This document shows, one piece after another, positions 38,543-46,498 of a stretch of 64,000 bases of DNA (positions are counted from its first letter, which is position 1; each line of letters begins with the position of its first letter). A program made the position numbers and the translations under genes. The notes below the pieces were generated by a model, which was not told the origin of the DNA, ran no database searches, and saw nothing but the letters and a program-made list of their open reading frames with translations. The stretch covers positions 1 to 64,000 of the forward strand of contig JBOHFR010000003.1 of NCBI GenBank assembly GCA_050699715.1. The letters are read 5' to 3'. The DNA is from GCA-003244245 sp050699715. GTDB taxonomy: Bacteria; Actinomycetota; Actinomycetes; Mycobacteriales; Pseudonocardiaceae.

Positions 38543-39211
38543 GTGTCAACACTCATCCTTGGCGTGGTGAACTCTCTCGCCGTGACGGCACTTACCGCCG
38601 CTGGAGGGTGGGTTCTCTCCACACGAGCTCGCCAATGGCCGATCACACTGCTCTCAAGATTCACCGGATTGGGCATTCAGCGCATCTACCGACAACAGAA
38701 GTCGGCTAATTTCAGCATCCCTACTGAACTCTCCAGGGCGCGATGGGTGAAAGTGCCGACCGGGCGAGGAAACGAACTGACCCGCGACGGTTTCATTTCC
38801 GTCTGGACGCGTACAGGTAATCGCCTGAAATCTGTTCAGATTTTGTTGCCCAATCCGAGCCTCGGGCCAGAATCCTGGTTGGCCAGGCGGGAGGCAGATA
38901 TACAGCGGGTCGATCCAGGAATCCATCCCGGTCTACTTGCGGAACAAGTTCGCTCTAACGCATCCTATGTTCTTGAGGTCGCACGTCAGAGAGAAAAAAT
39001 CGCACTGCGTTTCTACGACCTCCCGAATATTTACCGCGTTATCGTTACCGACAACGTCGCCTATCTCACGATATATAGCGCCACCGAACACGGCCGGAAC
39101 TCGCCATGCATCGTCGCGCGCAGACCTGGATTGATGTACGACTTGGCGCTGCTTCTGTTCTCCACCGCATGGAACCACGGCCAACCGGCTAAGGACGTAG
39201 CAAATGCGTAA
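38543..39211 (+). CDS. Membrane-anchored protein, third gene of the system
   Basis: This 222-residue protein has a single N-terminal membrane segment (about residues 2-20, LGVVNSLAVTALTAAGGWVL) and a soluble domain. The domain contains SVQILLPNPSLGPESWLARR and ALRFYDLPNIYRVIVTDNVA, reminiscent of the phospholipase-D-like/DUF5919 module of some regulators; this is a weak impression. The GTG at 38543 is preceded by AAGGAGG at ideal spacing, better than the GTG at 38528. A gap of 43 bases from the phosphorylase gene suggests one transcript. Confidence 0.7.
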   Translation: MSTLILGVVNSLAVTALTAAGGWVLSTRARQWPITLLSRFTGLGIQRIYRQQKSANFSIPTELSRARWVKVPTGRGNELTRDGFISVWTRTGNRLKSVQILLPNPSLGPESWLARREADIQRVDPGIHPGLLAEQVRSNASYVLEVARQREKIALRFYDLPNIYRVIVTDNVAYLTIYSATEHGRNSPCIVARRPGLMYDLALLLFSTAWNHGQPAKDVANA

Positions 39212-39397
39212 CCAAAACTGCCAGATCAGCCGCTAGATGCTTGACCCAGCGTCACTCCACGTCCCTCAGCAGCTTCTCTGTAGATCTCGCCGCCGTAAAT
39301 CAACAAGCTGACTGCCAATTGGAACCTTTTGCAGCCTCGGGCTTCCCCAACCTGCACGCGGCACACGATCTTGAAAAGACCGTGGCGGGCTAGGTGC

Positions 39398-39616
39398 TCA
39401 TGCGGCCAGCTTCTGGTCGCTGGCCACGTCGAGTGGCGTCAGACCAGTCTGAGTTACCGCGTACCGATCGGTGTGCGGGATACCGGCGGAGGGGATGTCG
39501 CACTGCCAGCGCCAGGTGCCGCAGTGCACCCGCACAGAGCCAACTGACAGCTCGGCGACGACAGTCGGCTGCCCGCACATCAGGCAGGTCACGGCGACAG
39601 GGTTCAAAAATCGCAT
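39398..39616 (-). CDS. Small CxxC protein
   Basis: This 72-residue protein begins MRFLNPVAVTCLMCGQPTVV. The CLMC pair and two later Cys could bind zinc. It is unrecognised otherwise. The start is supported by a perfect GAGGAGG seven bases upstream. The 186 bases between 39211 and this gene hold nothing certain. Confidence 0.6.
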   Translation of the reverse strand: MRFLNPVAVTCLMCGQPTVVAELSVGSVRVHCGTWRWQCDIPSAGIPHTDRYAVTQTGLTPLDVASDQKLAA

Positions 39617-39814
39617 CAGGCCACCTCCTCACACTGCTCGCGGTCCGGCGAGCGACGGAGCGTTCGAGCTACCGCCTGCGCAACAGCTCACTCTGAAGAG
39701 ACCTCTCGCCTGCTCCGTGATACGTCAGTGCGTATCCAGGCCATACTGGTGGGTAGGCTGCAAGCACTGAGTCACCACCACATCCTGCGCCAACCAGGCC
39801 GCAAACTGCTGGAA

Positions 39815-40117
39815 ATGGCTCATAACCGCCGACAGCTCGCGGCTCACCGGCGTTACCGGGCCGCACTCCGGGGCGAGCCGAGCACGGTGATCGTGACACG
39901 GCAAGGCACGGGCCGATCCAGCCGGGTTTGGCTGACCTTCAACGGGGCGACCCGCACTACCGTGGTGATGACCAACCCGGAGACGGTGCAGCTGTGCGAG
40001 CTGCTCACCAAGGGGACAGCGCCCGTACAGCGCAGGCCACCTGCGCACCTTGCAGTCAGTCCGTCTGAGGCAATGAGTAGCGTCCCTGGCCGTGCCGAGA
40101 CAGCTCTGGATCGCTGA
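39815..40117 (+). CDS. Hypothetical protein
   Basis: This 100-residue protein has a basic N-terminus (MAHNRRQLAAHRRYRAALRG) and a likely beta-rich core (STVIVTRQGTGRSSRVWLTF). The start is uncertain: no good ribosome site precedes 39815, and the frame is open from a GTG at 39728. It overlaps the next gene by 26 bases. Confidence 0.5.
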   Translation: MAHNRRQLAAHRRYRAALRGEPSTVIVTRQGTGRSSRVWLTFNGATRTTVVMTNPETVQLCELLTKGTAPVQRRPPAHLAVSPSEAMSSVPGRAETALDR

Positions 40118-40364
40118 GATTCAGATCAGCGAGGAGATGGAGAGCAAGATCGGGTCTCGCCGGTTCGTGACCGGTGACCAGGTCCGCGAGGCGTGCATCC
40201 CCGACGCGTACGAACGTACAGGTTGGCACAACCATCCCGAGCATGGCAGGCGACTGCTGGTGGTGTGCCACACCTCAGACAACGTGCGGCTCAAGGTGAT
40301 CCTCCAGCCTGTTGACATCGTTGAGGGCATCTGGCGCCTGCGGACCGTCTTGAGGATGATGTGA
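40092..40364 (+). CDS. Hypothetical protein (DUF4258-like)
   Basis: In this 90-residue protein, the part AYERTGWHNHPEHGRRLLVV, then KVILQPVDIVEGIWRLRTVL, has the compact alpha/beta look of DUF4258/BrnT-like toxins, but the match is weak. A gene of similar size follows at once (40367), as in toxin-antitoxin pairs. An internal ATG at 40137 is an alternative start. Confidence 0.5.
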   Translation: MPRQLWIAEIQISEEMESKIGSRRFVTGDQVREACIPDAYERTGWHNHPEHGRRLLVVCHTSDNVRLKVILQPVDIVEGIWRLRTVLRMM

Positions 40365-40366
40365 GC

Positions 40367-40633
40367 ATGGCCAAGAGCGACGGGTTCGCCGAGTTCGAGA
40401 CAGACGAGGCTACCTTCAACGCGATGCTGGAGCAGGCTGAGCCTGCCGAGCTAGTCCCTCGCCCGGCCTTCGTCACTATGTGGGGGGCCCGAGACGCCAT
40501 CACGTTCCGGCAAGGTCTCCCCCTGTCGATCGGCAACACCGCATCAACGGTCGAGGGCTGGCCGATCCAGCAGAGCCCGATACGGCCACGTCCCCTCCAC
40601 CAGACCCAGCCAAGGGACGAAGTGGCAGGCTAG
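40367..40633 (+). CDS. Hypothetical acidic protein
   Basis: The N-terminal half of this 88-residue protein is acidic (DGFAEFETDEATFNAMLEQA) and the C-terminal half proline-rich. It starts 3 bases after the previous stop and is probably cotranscribed. It could be the antitoxin-like partner of the preceding protein; nothing else can be said. Confidence 0.45.
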   Translation: MAKSDGFAEFETDEATFNAMLEQAEPAELVPRPAFVTMWGARDAITFRQGLPLSIGNTASTVEGWPIQQSPIRPRPLHQTQPRDEVAG

Positions 40634-40639
40634 CGCCTC

Positions 40640-41116
40640 GTGAGGGCTCATGTCCTGCTGGCCGACTTCACTCAGAGCGACAGCGCTGGAAAGGTGAACG
40701 TCCTAGGCCTGGGGTGGAGTGTGACCGTCACCCCAACACCCCATCACGCAGTCGTGGTCATCCTGCGAGTTGCGTGGGATGAGACCAACATCAATCACCA
40801 TCTGACCTTGCGGCTGCTCACGGCCGATGGTCTCAACGCGGTTGAGGTCCCAACCCCCTTTGGGTCTCAGCCACTGATGGTGGAGGCCGAGTTCAAGGTC
40901 GGCCGTCCGCCAGGTCTCGCGCAAGGGCCAAGCATCGATCACTCGCTCGCCATCAACGTCGGCCCGGGCTTGCCGCTCGCAGCGGGACCTTACGAGTGGC
41001 GGCTCCAGGTTGACGACGAACAGCGGGAGGACTGGCGCGCAGCTTTCACCGTTCGGCAGCCGCAAGGCGCACCAGCACCAGGCTTCGGCGCAGGCGACAG
41101 CCCGGCAAACCCGTGA
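40640..41116 (+). CDS. DUF6941-like hypothetical protein
   Basis: This 158-residue protein starts at a GTG and reads MRAHVLLADFTQSDSAGKVN then VLGLGWSVT, the opening I associate with the DUF6941 family of beta-sandwich-like proteins. It contains an EWRLQVDDEQREDWRAAFTV strand region and a Pro/Ala-rich tail. Function unknown. It follows the 40367 gene by 6 bases. Confidence 0.65.
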   Translation: MRAHVLLADFTQSDSAGKVNVLGLGWSVTVTPTPHHAVVVILRVAWDETNINHHLTLRLLTADGLNAVEVPTPFGSQPLMVEAEFKVGRPPGLAQGPSIDHSLAINVGPGLPLAAGPYEWRLQVDDEQREDWRAAFTVRQPQGAPAPGFGAGDSPANP

Positions 41117-41205
41117 GCCGGATCAACCCCGTGGATCGCTGCGGAACGAGACATGGCTGCTGCCGAAGCGCAGCAAGGACGATCTCCTCGTCGCAGACGC
41201 TCCTG

Positions 41206-42144
41206 CTACCCGTGGTTGGTCCAGTCCAACCAGGGTTTGCTGTCGAGGTAGCGGCCTACCCGCTCGGTGTAGCGCTTCGCGCCGGAGTCTTTCCAGTGGC
41301 CGGACCAGTGCCAGCCCACGCAGTCCCGGATGTCGCCGGGGCCGTAATCGTCGTGTAGGTAGGTGACCCAGCCCTCGTAGCAGCTCCGGATGCGGGCGCC
41401 GTAATAGTCGACGTTGAACGCGGTGCTTTGCTGCGACAGTGGGTAGGAGCCAGGCAGGGCGATGTCCTTGAGTTGCATAATCCCGAAGCTCGTCGGGCAG
41501 GGTGGTGTGGCGCCGCCGACGCAGTCTTTGGCGTTGTTCGACTCGTCGGAGACGGTGCTCTGTCGCCAGTCGCTCTCCTGGACCGCCACCGCCCGCAGGA
41601 GGTCGGCGTCCAGGCCCCACTTGCAGGCCCCCCAGGTGAGGATCTCACCCGTGGTACCGGTGAATTTGCCGTCGATGCGGGACACGAACTGCTGGTTGGC
41701 CTGCTCGGTGAAGTCCTTCCAGATCGGCATCGACACCCGGTCCGGAACGAACTGGTTGGCTGAGGTGTTCTCCGGCCGTGGTTCCCGCTGGTCCCGCTGG
41801 TCCCGCTGGTCCCGCTGGTCCCGCTGGTCCCGCTGGTCATGATGAACTCGTGCGGCGCATTCCTCGCCCGAAGGCAGGTGGGCACCCACGGGAAGAGTAC
41901 CGAAGTCGTTCTCACCGCGCCCGTGACCTTCCGAGGGCCCGTGATCTTCCGAGTGCCCCTGGCCTTCCGAGTGCCCCTGGCCCGGCGATGGCTCTTGGTC
42001 CGAGGAGGGCCCCTGACCCGCAGAAGGCCCCCGGCCCGGGAAAGGCTCTTGGCCGGCGGAGGTACAACCAGCGGTGAGCAGCGCCAGGGCCAGCAGCCCG
42101 ATGGACCAGACCGACACCGCCCGGGGCAGGCTTGACACCATCAC
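41206..42144 (-). CDS. Lipoprotein with lytic-transglycosylase-like domain
   Basis: The signal peptide of this 312-residue protein ends in a lipobox (LLTAGC, Cys27). It is followed by low-complexity G/Q/S/E/H-rich repeats (about 28-75), six DQR triplets (about 103-120) and a C-terminal domain from about residue 135. The VQESDWRQS motif with downstream TSFGIMQL fits an SLT-type glycosidase (catalytic Glu, then SxGIMQ). Four Cys in the domain may form disulfides outside the membrane. It probably acts on peptidoglycan at the cell surface. Confidence 0.78.
   Translation of the reverse strand: MMVSSLPRAVSVWSIGLLALALLTAGCTSAGQEPFPGRGPSAGQGPSSDQEPSPGQGHSEGQGHSEDHGPSEGHGRGENDFGTLPVGAHLPSGEECAARVHHDQRDQRDQRDQRDQRDQREPRPENTSANQFVPDRVSMPIWKDFTEQANQQFVSRIDGKFTGTTGEILTWGACKWGLDADLLRAVAVQESDWRQSTVSDESNNAKDCVGGATPPCPTSFGIMQLKDIALPGSYPLSQQSTAFNVDYYGARIRSCYEGWVTYLHDDYGPGDIRDCVGWHWSGHWKDSGAKRYTERVGRYLDSKPWLDWTNHG
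41784..41837. repeat. Six tandem 9-bp repeats in the lipoprotein gene
   Basis: CCCGCTGGT occurs six times in a row, encoding DQR repeats on the minus strand. The unit is a multiple of three, so copy-number change would alter linker length without breaking the frame. Confidence 0.95.
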
Positions 42145-42534
42145 CGGCGCACCTCGCTCCCCTCGTCGTCACGCAATGCTACCTGCTGCCTCGGTAGGAG
42201 CGGGTGGGCTCCGCAGGGCTCCCTCCGGTGTCGCCGTGGTAGCGCTCGGTGTAACTGGCATACGTCTCTCGGCGATGATTCCTTCCCCATCAAGGTGATA
42301 TATGGAGCCATGACACCCAAAAAAACTTACCCCAAGTAGGCATGATCGATGATACCCCCTCATTGAGCACACCTTAGGTGGTGTCCCTGGGCAGGGCAAC
42401 ACGACATGGAGCTTCCTGTGACGCGATAGGAGCCCGGCCCTGGCGGTACCCGAACGGCGTGATGACCAGCGCTGGCGACGGTGCAGCTGGGTGGGTTGCT
42501 CGACAAGGCGACCGGTGCGCGCCGCTCAACAAGC
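42145..42534. other. Intergenic stretch, no gene seen
   Basis: These 390 bases lie upstream of the lipoprotein gene and downstream of the small membrane protein gene. They are relatively AT-rich around 42285-42370, where the lipoprotein promoter may lie. No reading frame or strong dyad was recognised. Confidence 0.35.
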
Positions 42535-42633
42535 TCACCGGACATACAAGATCAGAATCAGGAGGGTGGTGAGCACCGCCGACAACAGCAGCGAGCCGAG
42601 GCAGCCCAGTCGGTTCGAGAAGAACAGGAACAT
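42535..42633 (-). CDS. Small single-pass membrane protein
   Basis: This protein of 32 residues starts MFLFFSNRLGCLGSLLLSAV and is mostly one hydrophobic helix. Short proteins beginning FFSNRLGC-GSLL are, as I recall, widespread in actinobacteria; their function is unknown. It starts 5 bases after the CoA-transferase stop and is probably cotranscribed. Confidence 0.6.
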   Translation of the reverse strand: MFLFFSNRLGCLGSLLLSAVLTTLLILILYVR

Positions 42634-42637
42634 GTGG

Positions 42638-43873
42638 TCATTTCCCTGCGGAGTCGGTTGGGGCCCCAGCGACGATGCCGTCGTCGTGCAACCGCCCGAT
42701 CTCCATGCTGGACAGCCCAAGGACCCCGGCGAGAATCTCGTCAGTGTGCTGGCCAAGCTGCGGGGCCGGAGTTGGGGGTAGCCGCGCCACCGCGGAGAAC
42801 TCCAGCGGCGAGCCGGGCATGAGGTAGGTGCCGATGCCGGGCTGGTCGACCGCGGCGAACATCGGGTTGACGGGCGAGCAGCGCGGATCGGTGGTGACCA
42901 ACTCAGCGAAGGTCTGGTACGGCCCCCAGCACACGTCGTGCGCGTCGAAGACTTCGCGGACCTGCGACAGCGTGCGGCTGGCGACCCACGGCTCGACGAG
43001 CGCGCCGATCACGTGGCGCGCGGCGAACCGGTCACCTTCTTTCCCCAGGTCGACCCCAAGCAGCTTCTCCACCTGGGCGCAGGCGTCACCGATCCCGACC
43101 GCAGCCACCAGGCTGCGCCACTGCCGTGGGGTCAGGCCGACCACCATCACCCGCTTGCCGTCCTTGGTGGCGAAGTCGCGACCGAACGCGCCGTAGAGGT
43201 CGTTGCCGTACTTCGGCCGCTCACTCTTGTTGATCTGCACCTCGGCGATGTTCCCGAGGTGCCCAGCCATGGCGAACGCCACATCGGCGAGCGCGAGCCG
43301 GACGAACTGGCCGATGCCCTCGATCCGCCGCTTGCGCTCAGCGGCCAACAGCCCGGTCGCGGCCAGCGTGCCGGTGATCGCGTCCCAGGCCGGCAGCAGG
43401 TGGTTGACCGGCATGGACAGGGTGGCCGGGCCGGTGGTCCAGGGGAAGCCGGCGGCGGGGTTGACCGTGTAGTCGACCGCAGACGAGCCGTCCGGGTTGC
43501 CGACAATGTTCACCATGATCAAGTCGGGGCGGCGGGACGTGAGCGTGGTGAAGTCCAACCAGCCCACGGCCGGGAAGTTCGTCAGGAACAGCCCCGCATC
43601 GTCGCCGGGCGCGGTGATCAGGTCGGTGAGCAGCGCCTTACCCCGCGGCGATCGCATGTCAACCGCGATCGAGCGCTTGCCCTTGTTCAGGCCCGCCCAG
43701 AACAGGCTCTTGCCCGCCGCAGTGATCGGCCAGCGGTTAGCATCCAGGCCGCCGCCGATCGGGTCGAACCTGATCACGTCCGCACCGAGCTGGGCCAGGG
43801 TCATCCCGCCCAGTGGCGCCGCCACGAAGGCCGAGCCCTCCACCACCCGCATCCCCGCCAGAATCCCGGTCAT
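42638..43873 (-). CDS. CaiB/BaiF-family (family III) CoA-transferase
   Basis: This 411-residue protein has the N-terminal signature MRVVEGSAFVAAPLGGMTLA then QLGADVIRFD, and a central VRLALADVAFAMAGHL whose Asp is the likely catalytic residue. It would move CoA between carboxylic acids. The adjacent two-hotdog hydratase gene, 12 bases upstream, implies a joint catabolic role. The substrate cannot be named. Confidence 0.88.
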   Translation of the reverse strand: MTGILAGMRVVEGSAFVAAPLGGMTLAQLGADVIRFDPIGGGLDANRWPITAAGKSLFWAGLNKGKRSIAVDMRSPRGKALLTDLITAPGDDAGLFLTNFPAVGWLDFTTLTSRRPDLIMVNIVGNPDGSSAVDYTVNPAAGFPWTTGPATLSMPVNHLLPAWDAITGTLAATGLLAAERKRRIEGIGQFVRLALADVAFAMAGHLGNIAEVQINKSERPKYGNDLYGAFGRDFATKDGKRVMVVGLTPRQWRSLVAAVGIGDACAQVEKLLGVDLGKEGDRFAARHVIGALVEPWVASRTLSQVREVFDAHDVCWGPYQTFAELVTTDPRCSPVNPMFAAVDQPGIGTYLMPGSPLEFSAVARLPPTPAPQLGQHTDEILAGVLGLSSMEIGRLHDDGIVAGAPTDSAGK

Positions 43874-43885
43874 CTCCCACCTCGC

Positions 43886-44887
43886 TTACCGTGCGAGCGC
43901 AACGAACCGCCAGTCCAGCACCGGCTTCTGCGCCGCAGCCGGATCACCAGCGTCGGCCGCCGGGCAGCCGTGCACCACCGCTCGCAGGTCGATCAGCTGG
44001 TAACCGTCACGCTGGTGAACGGCCTCGACGCGCAGCTCGGTGCGCAGCACATCACCTTCGAACACCGGGCCAGTGTGCTCACAGCTGCGCCAGGCCACGA
44101 TCGTCACCAGGTCGGGCAGCGCCCGGGTGGCATGCGCGCCGGCGATCGAGATGGTGTGCCCGCCGTAGACCAGGCGACGCCCGTACGCCGACGCGCCGGG
44201 GTCGGTGTGCGTGGCCGCGAGGTTGAGAGTGGCCCTAGCCAGTTCGGGGGCACCAGTCACGGTGTCGCGCACCTCGATGTCGTAGACCGTGCCGGGTTCA
44301 GTCACGGTGGGCTCGAACACACCGAGCTGCCAGCCCCACGGCAGGTCGGCGACGGGGTCGGCAACGGCGGGGATGTCCTCGAAGCTGTCGGCATGCCCGG
44401 TGGTGACGTCAGGGTCGCGCAGCGGGATCATCGGGCAGCGCCAGAAGTCGAGCACCGGCTCCGCGCGCTGGTTGCTTACCTGAACCCGTAGCACAGCGAG
44501 ACCGGTCGCCGGCCGCCCCGGTTTCGGGCGGTTCTGGTGCAGCGCGACGACCTCCGTGCGGGTGCGCAGCGTGTCGCCAAGGTGCACCGGGCGCAACAGA
44601 CGCAGGCCCCGGTAGAACAAGTTGCCCCGGACCCGTTGCGACGGCGACGTGGTCTGGCCGATCGCGACGTGGCAGACCAGCGTGGGATGGGCCAACGGCG
44701 CGGTACGGCCGGTGACCGCTGCGGACAGCTCGTGATCCAGCGGCAACCGGAGCCGGTCGCCAGATAGCGCCTGGTGCAGCGCGGCGTGGCCCGGGGTCAG
44801 CGTCAAGCCCGGGGCATCAGCGAAGACCTGGCCGTGCGACAGGTCTTCGAAGTACGGCCCACCGACTCGCACCCGCTTGTCCGCCAT
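43886..44887 (-). CDS. MaoC-like double-hotdog dehydratase (mesaconyl-CoA hydratase-like)
   Basis: This 333-residue protein has two hotdog domains. The N-terminal one (about 10-160; YFEDLSHGQVFADAPGLTLT) and the C-terminal one (about 190-330; GRRLVYGGHTISIAGAHATR) each show MaoC-like features. It probably adds water to a branched enoyl-CoA. It pairs with the CoA-transferase downstream, an arrangement found in C5-dicarboxylate and acyl-CoA catabolism. Confidence 0.8.
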   Translation of the reverse strand: MADKRVRVGGPYFEDLSHGQVFADAPGLTLTPGHAALHQALSGDRLRLPLDHELSAAVTGRTAPLAHPTLVCHVAIGQTTSPSQRVRGNLFYRGLRLLRPVHLGDTLRTRTEVVALHQNRPKPGRPATGLAVLRVQVSNQRAEPVLDFWRCPMIPLRDPDVTTGHADSFEDIPAVADPVADLPWGWQLGVFEPTVTEPGTVYDIEVRDTVTGAPELARATLNLAATHTDPGASAYGRRLVYGGHTISIAGAHATRALPDLVTIVAWRSCEHTGPVFEGDVLRTELRVEAVHQRDGYQLIDLRAVVHGCPAADAGDPAAAQKPVLDWRFVALAR

Positions 44888-45280
44888 CGTGGCCTGATCG
44901 TACGGCAGACCTACCGTGATGAATGGCAGCGGGAAGCTGCGTTCTGCTCGCTGGGCGCCAGCCGGTCAGAGCCGAATGCGCACCGCAGGAGTCAGATCGA
45001 GACACCCCTGCTCACCACCTGAACCGACACCCCGAAAGATCAACCAGTGAGACCAAAGATCATCTTACGCCCGGCGCGAAACAATGAGACGAGGAGTTCC
45101 AGCGTGTTTTCGTTGTTACCTTTTTGCCACCGGGAGCGATAGGGTCCATGGACGGGGTAGCTGCCCGCGACGAGACGAACACACAAGAGGACCATGGCTC
45201 GCAGGGGACGACCCCTAAGATCAAGAAGTGAGAAATGATCTTGTCGTCAAGATCAGTGAGCAGCAGCGGGAGACGCTACC
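44888..45280. other. Divergent intergenic region before the Crp-type gene
   Basis: No gene is visible in these 390 bases between divergent genes. A 20-bp dyad (45236-45255) and similar half-sites (for example AAAGATCATCTT at 45055-45066) are present. Confidence 0.4.
45236..45255. promoter_or_regulatory. Crp/Fnr-like dyad TGATCTT-N6-AAGATCA
   Basis: Seven-base arms with a six-base spacer end 25 bases before the start of the Crp-family gene. The spacing equals that of a CRP site (TGTGA-N6-TCACA), so this is a good candidate for an autoregulatory operator. Confidence 0.6.
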
Positions 45281-46021
45281 GTGAGCGATGCTAAGTCTGC
45301 CGACATACAGGAATTTGTTATCAAATATCGGAGAGACTGGCCTGCCAACAGTTTCCTGTCTCAGCTCCCGAAGCGGACCCTACATGAATTTCTTACTAAA
45401 GGTCAGGTTATTCGGTTCAACAATAACGAAAAACTGATCGATGAGGACATAGCCGGAACGAGCGTGTTCTTGCTACTGTCGGCATGTGTCAAGGTGACCG
45501 CCCGACTGGACCAGGGCGGTCAGGCGCTGTTAGCCGTCCGGGTAGGCGGGGACGTGGTTGGTGAACTTGCCGCGATGGACGGCGGTAGCCGGTCAGCCAC
45601 AGTCAAGGCGTGTGGACGTGATCCAGTTGTAGCCACCGTGCTCACTCAGAGCGACTTCACCAACTTACTGTCACGCCACCCGGAGGCGTCGATGGCGCTC
45701 AATACTGTGATCTGCCGCAAGCTGCGCAGTGCCACCCGAAGGCGCATCGACTACTCTGGGTGCGCTCCTCGGGTGAGGCTGGCACGGGCGCTGGTGGAAC
45801 TAGCTGACGACTACAGCCGCCAGCAATTCTCGGCGAGCCAAGTTATCATCCCTATTAACCTCACCCAAATCGAGCTGGGCACGCTGGTTGGTGTCGCCGA
45901 AGCGACGGCCCAACGGGCACTGCGTGGATTGCGCGAGGACGGACTGATCAACACGAGCGGCCGCCGCCTGATCATCCGCGACATCAACACTCTCCGCGTC
46001 GCCGCACACTTCGCACCGTAA
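45281..46021 (+). CDS. Crp/Fnr-family transcriptional regulator
   Basis: This 246-residue protein has an N-terminal cyclic-nucleotide-binding-type beta-barrel (about 30-140; GQVIRFNNNEKLIDEDIAGT, VGGDVVGELAAMDGGSRSAT) and a C-terminal winged helix (LTQIELGTLVGVAEATAQRA, LRGLREDGLI). The ligand is unknown; the VGELAAMDG segment resembles the phosphate-binding cassette but lacks its usual Arg/Ser pair in order. A matching dyad lies just upstream. The gene runs into IS66-like DNA at its 3' end. Confidence 0.88.
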   Translation: MSDAKSADIQEFVIKYRRDWPANSFLSQLPKRTLHEFLTKGQVIRFNNNEKLIDEDIAGTSVFLLLSACVKVTARLDQGGQALLAVRVGGDVVGELAAMDGGSRSATVKACGRDPVVATVLTQSDFTNLLSRHPEASMALNTVICRKLRSATRRRIDYSGCAPRVRLARALVELADDYSRQQFSASQVIIPINLTQIELGTLVGVAEATAQRALRGLREDGLINTSGRRLIIRDINTLRVAAHFAP

Positions 46022-46044
46022 CGAAGTAGGCACCCCCGGGCACA

Positions 46045-46498
46045 ATCGGAGCGGCTAGGATGGCGTTGGATAGCGATGTCTTTACTACCGAGTTGGTACC
46101 CGCTTGTCCGGTAAATTTGGCCTCACCTGTGATCTCTTCCAAAGCGGTGTAGAGGGGCGGAAAGTTCAGCTCGACGCTCGCTTCGGTTCCTGGCCGCCGG
46201 TCAGGCAGGCGGGGCCGAAAGTCACCGGACGAGTAGGGCCAGAACGACCCGGACAAGACATCGCCTTGCGACGGTGACATTGCAAAATTCCCGCTGTTGG
46301 GCAACACCAGTCGTTCCAACCGCACCAGCCACCTAGCCAGCTCCGCGTTGGCTGCCCGCAGCATCGTGATCTCCTCAGCCTGGGCGACAAGCTCCCCGCG
46401 CGACAGCTCACCCCCGGACCAATACCCGAGAAGATCAACACAATCGGCGGGCCAACGCACGCACCACCATCGGCGCGTCGCAACACGCTCTAGCCCAC
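46045..46498 (-). pseudogene. Old IS66-type transposase N-terminal remnant
   Basis: The frame reads LSRGELVAQAEEITMLRAAN then AELARWLVRLERLVLPNSGN, the N-terminal leucine-zipper-like segment of IS66 transposases (compare LSGKLARLEHLLSRSSGN in the element next to it). Further down the similarity is lost. The younger IS66 element inserted into this relic's upstream end at 46499. Confidence 0.65.

Noticed and set aside
39228..39390. Minus-strand frame FQLAVSLLIYGGEIYREAAE downstream of the small CxxC gene
   Set aside because: It reads plausibly as protein but has no start codon with a ribosome site and no recognised family.
40092..40633. Second toxin-antitoxin pair
   Set aside because: The size and order would fit, but neither protein shows a recognisable toxin or antitoxin motif beyond a weak DUF4258-like look; kept as hypotheticals.
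42938..44491. 517-codon plus-strand frame opposite the CoA-transferase and hydratase genes
   Set aside because: It is antisense to two clearly identified enzymes, and its translation is an Arg/Gly/Pro/His-rich shadow.
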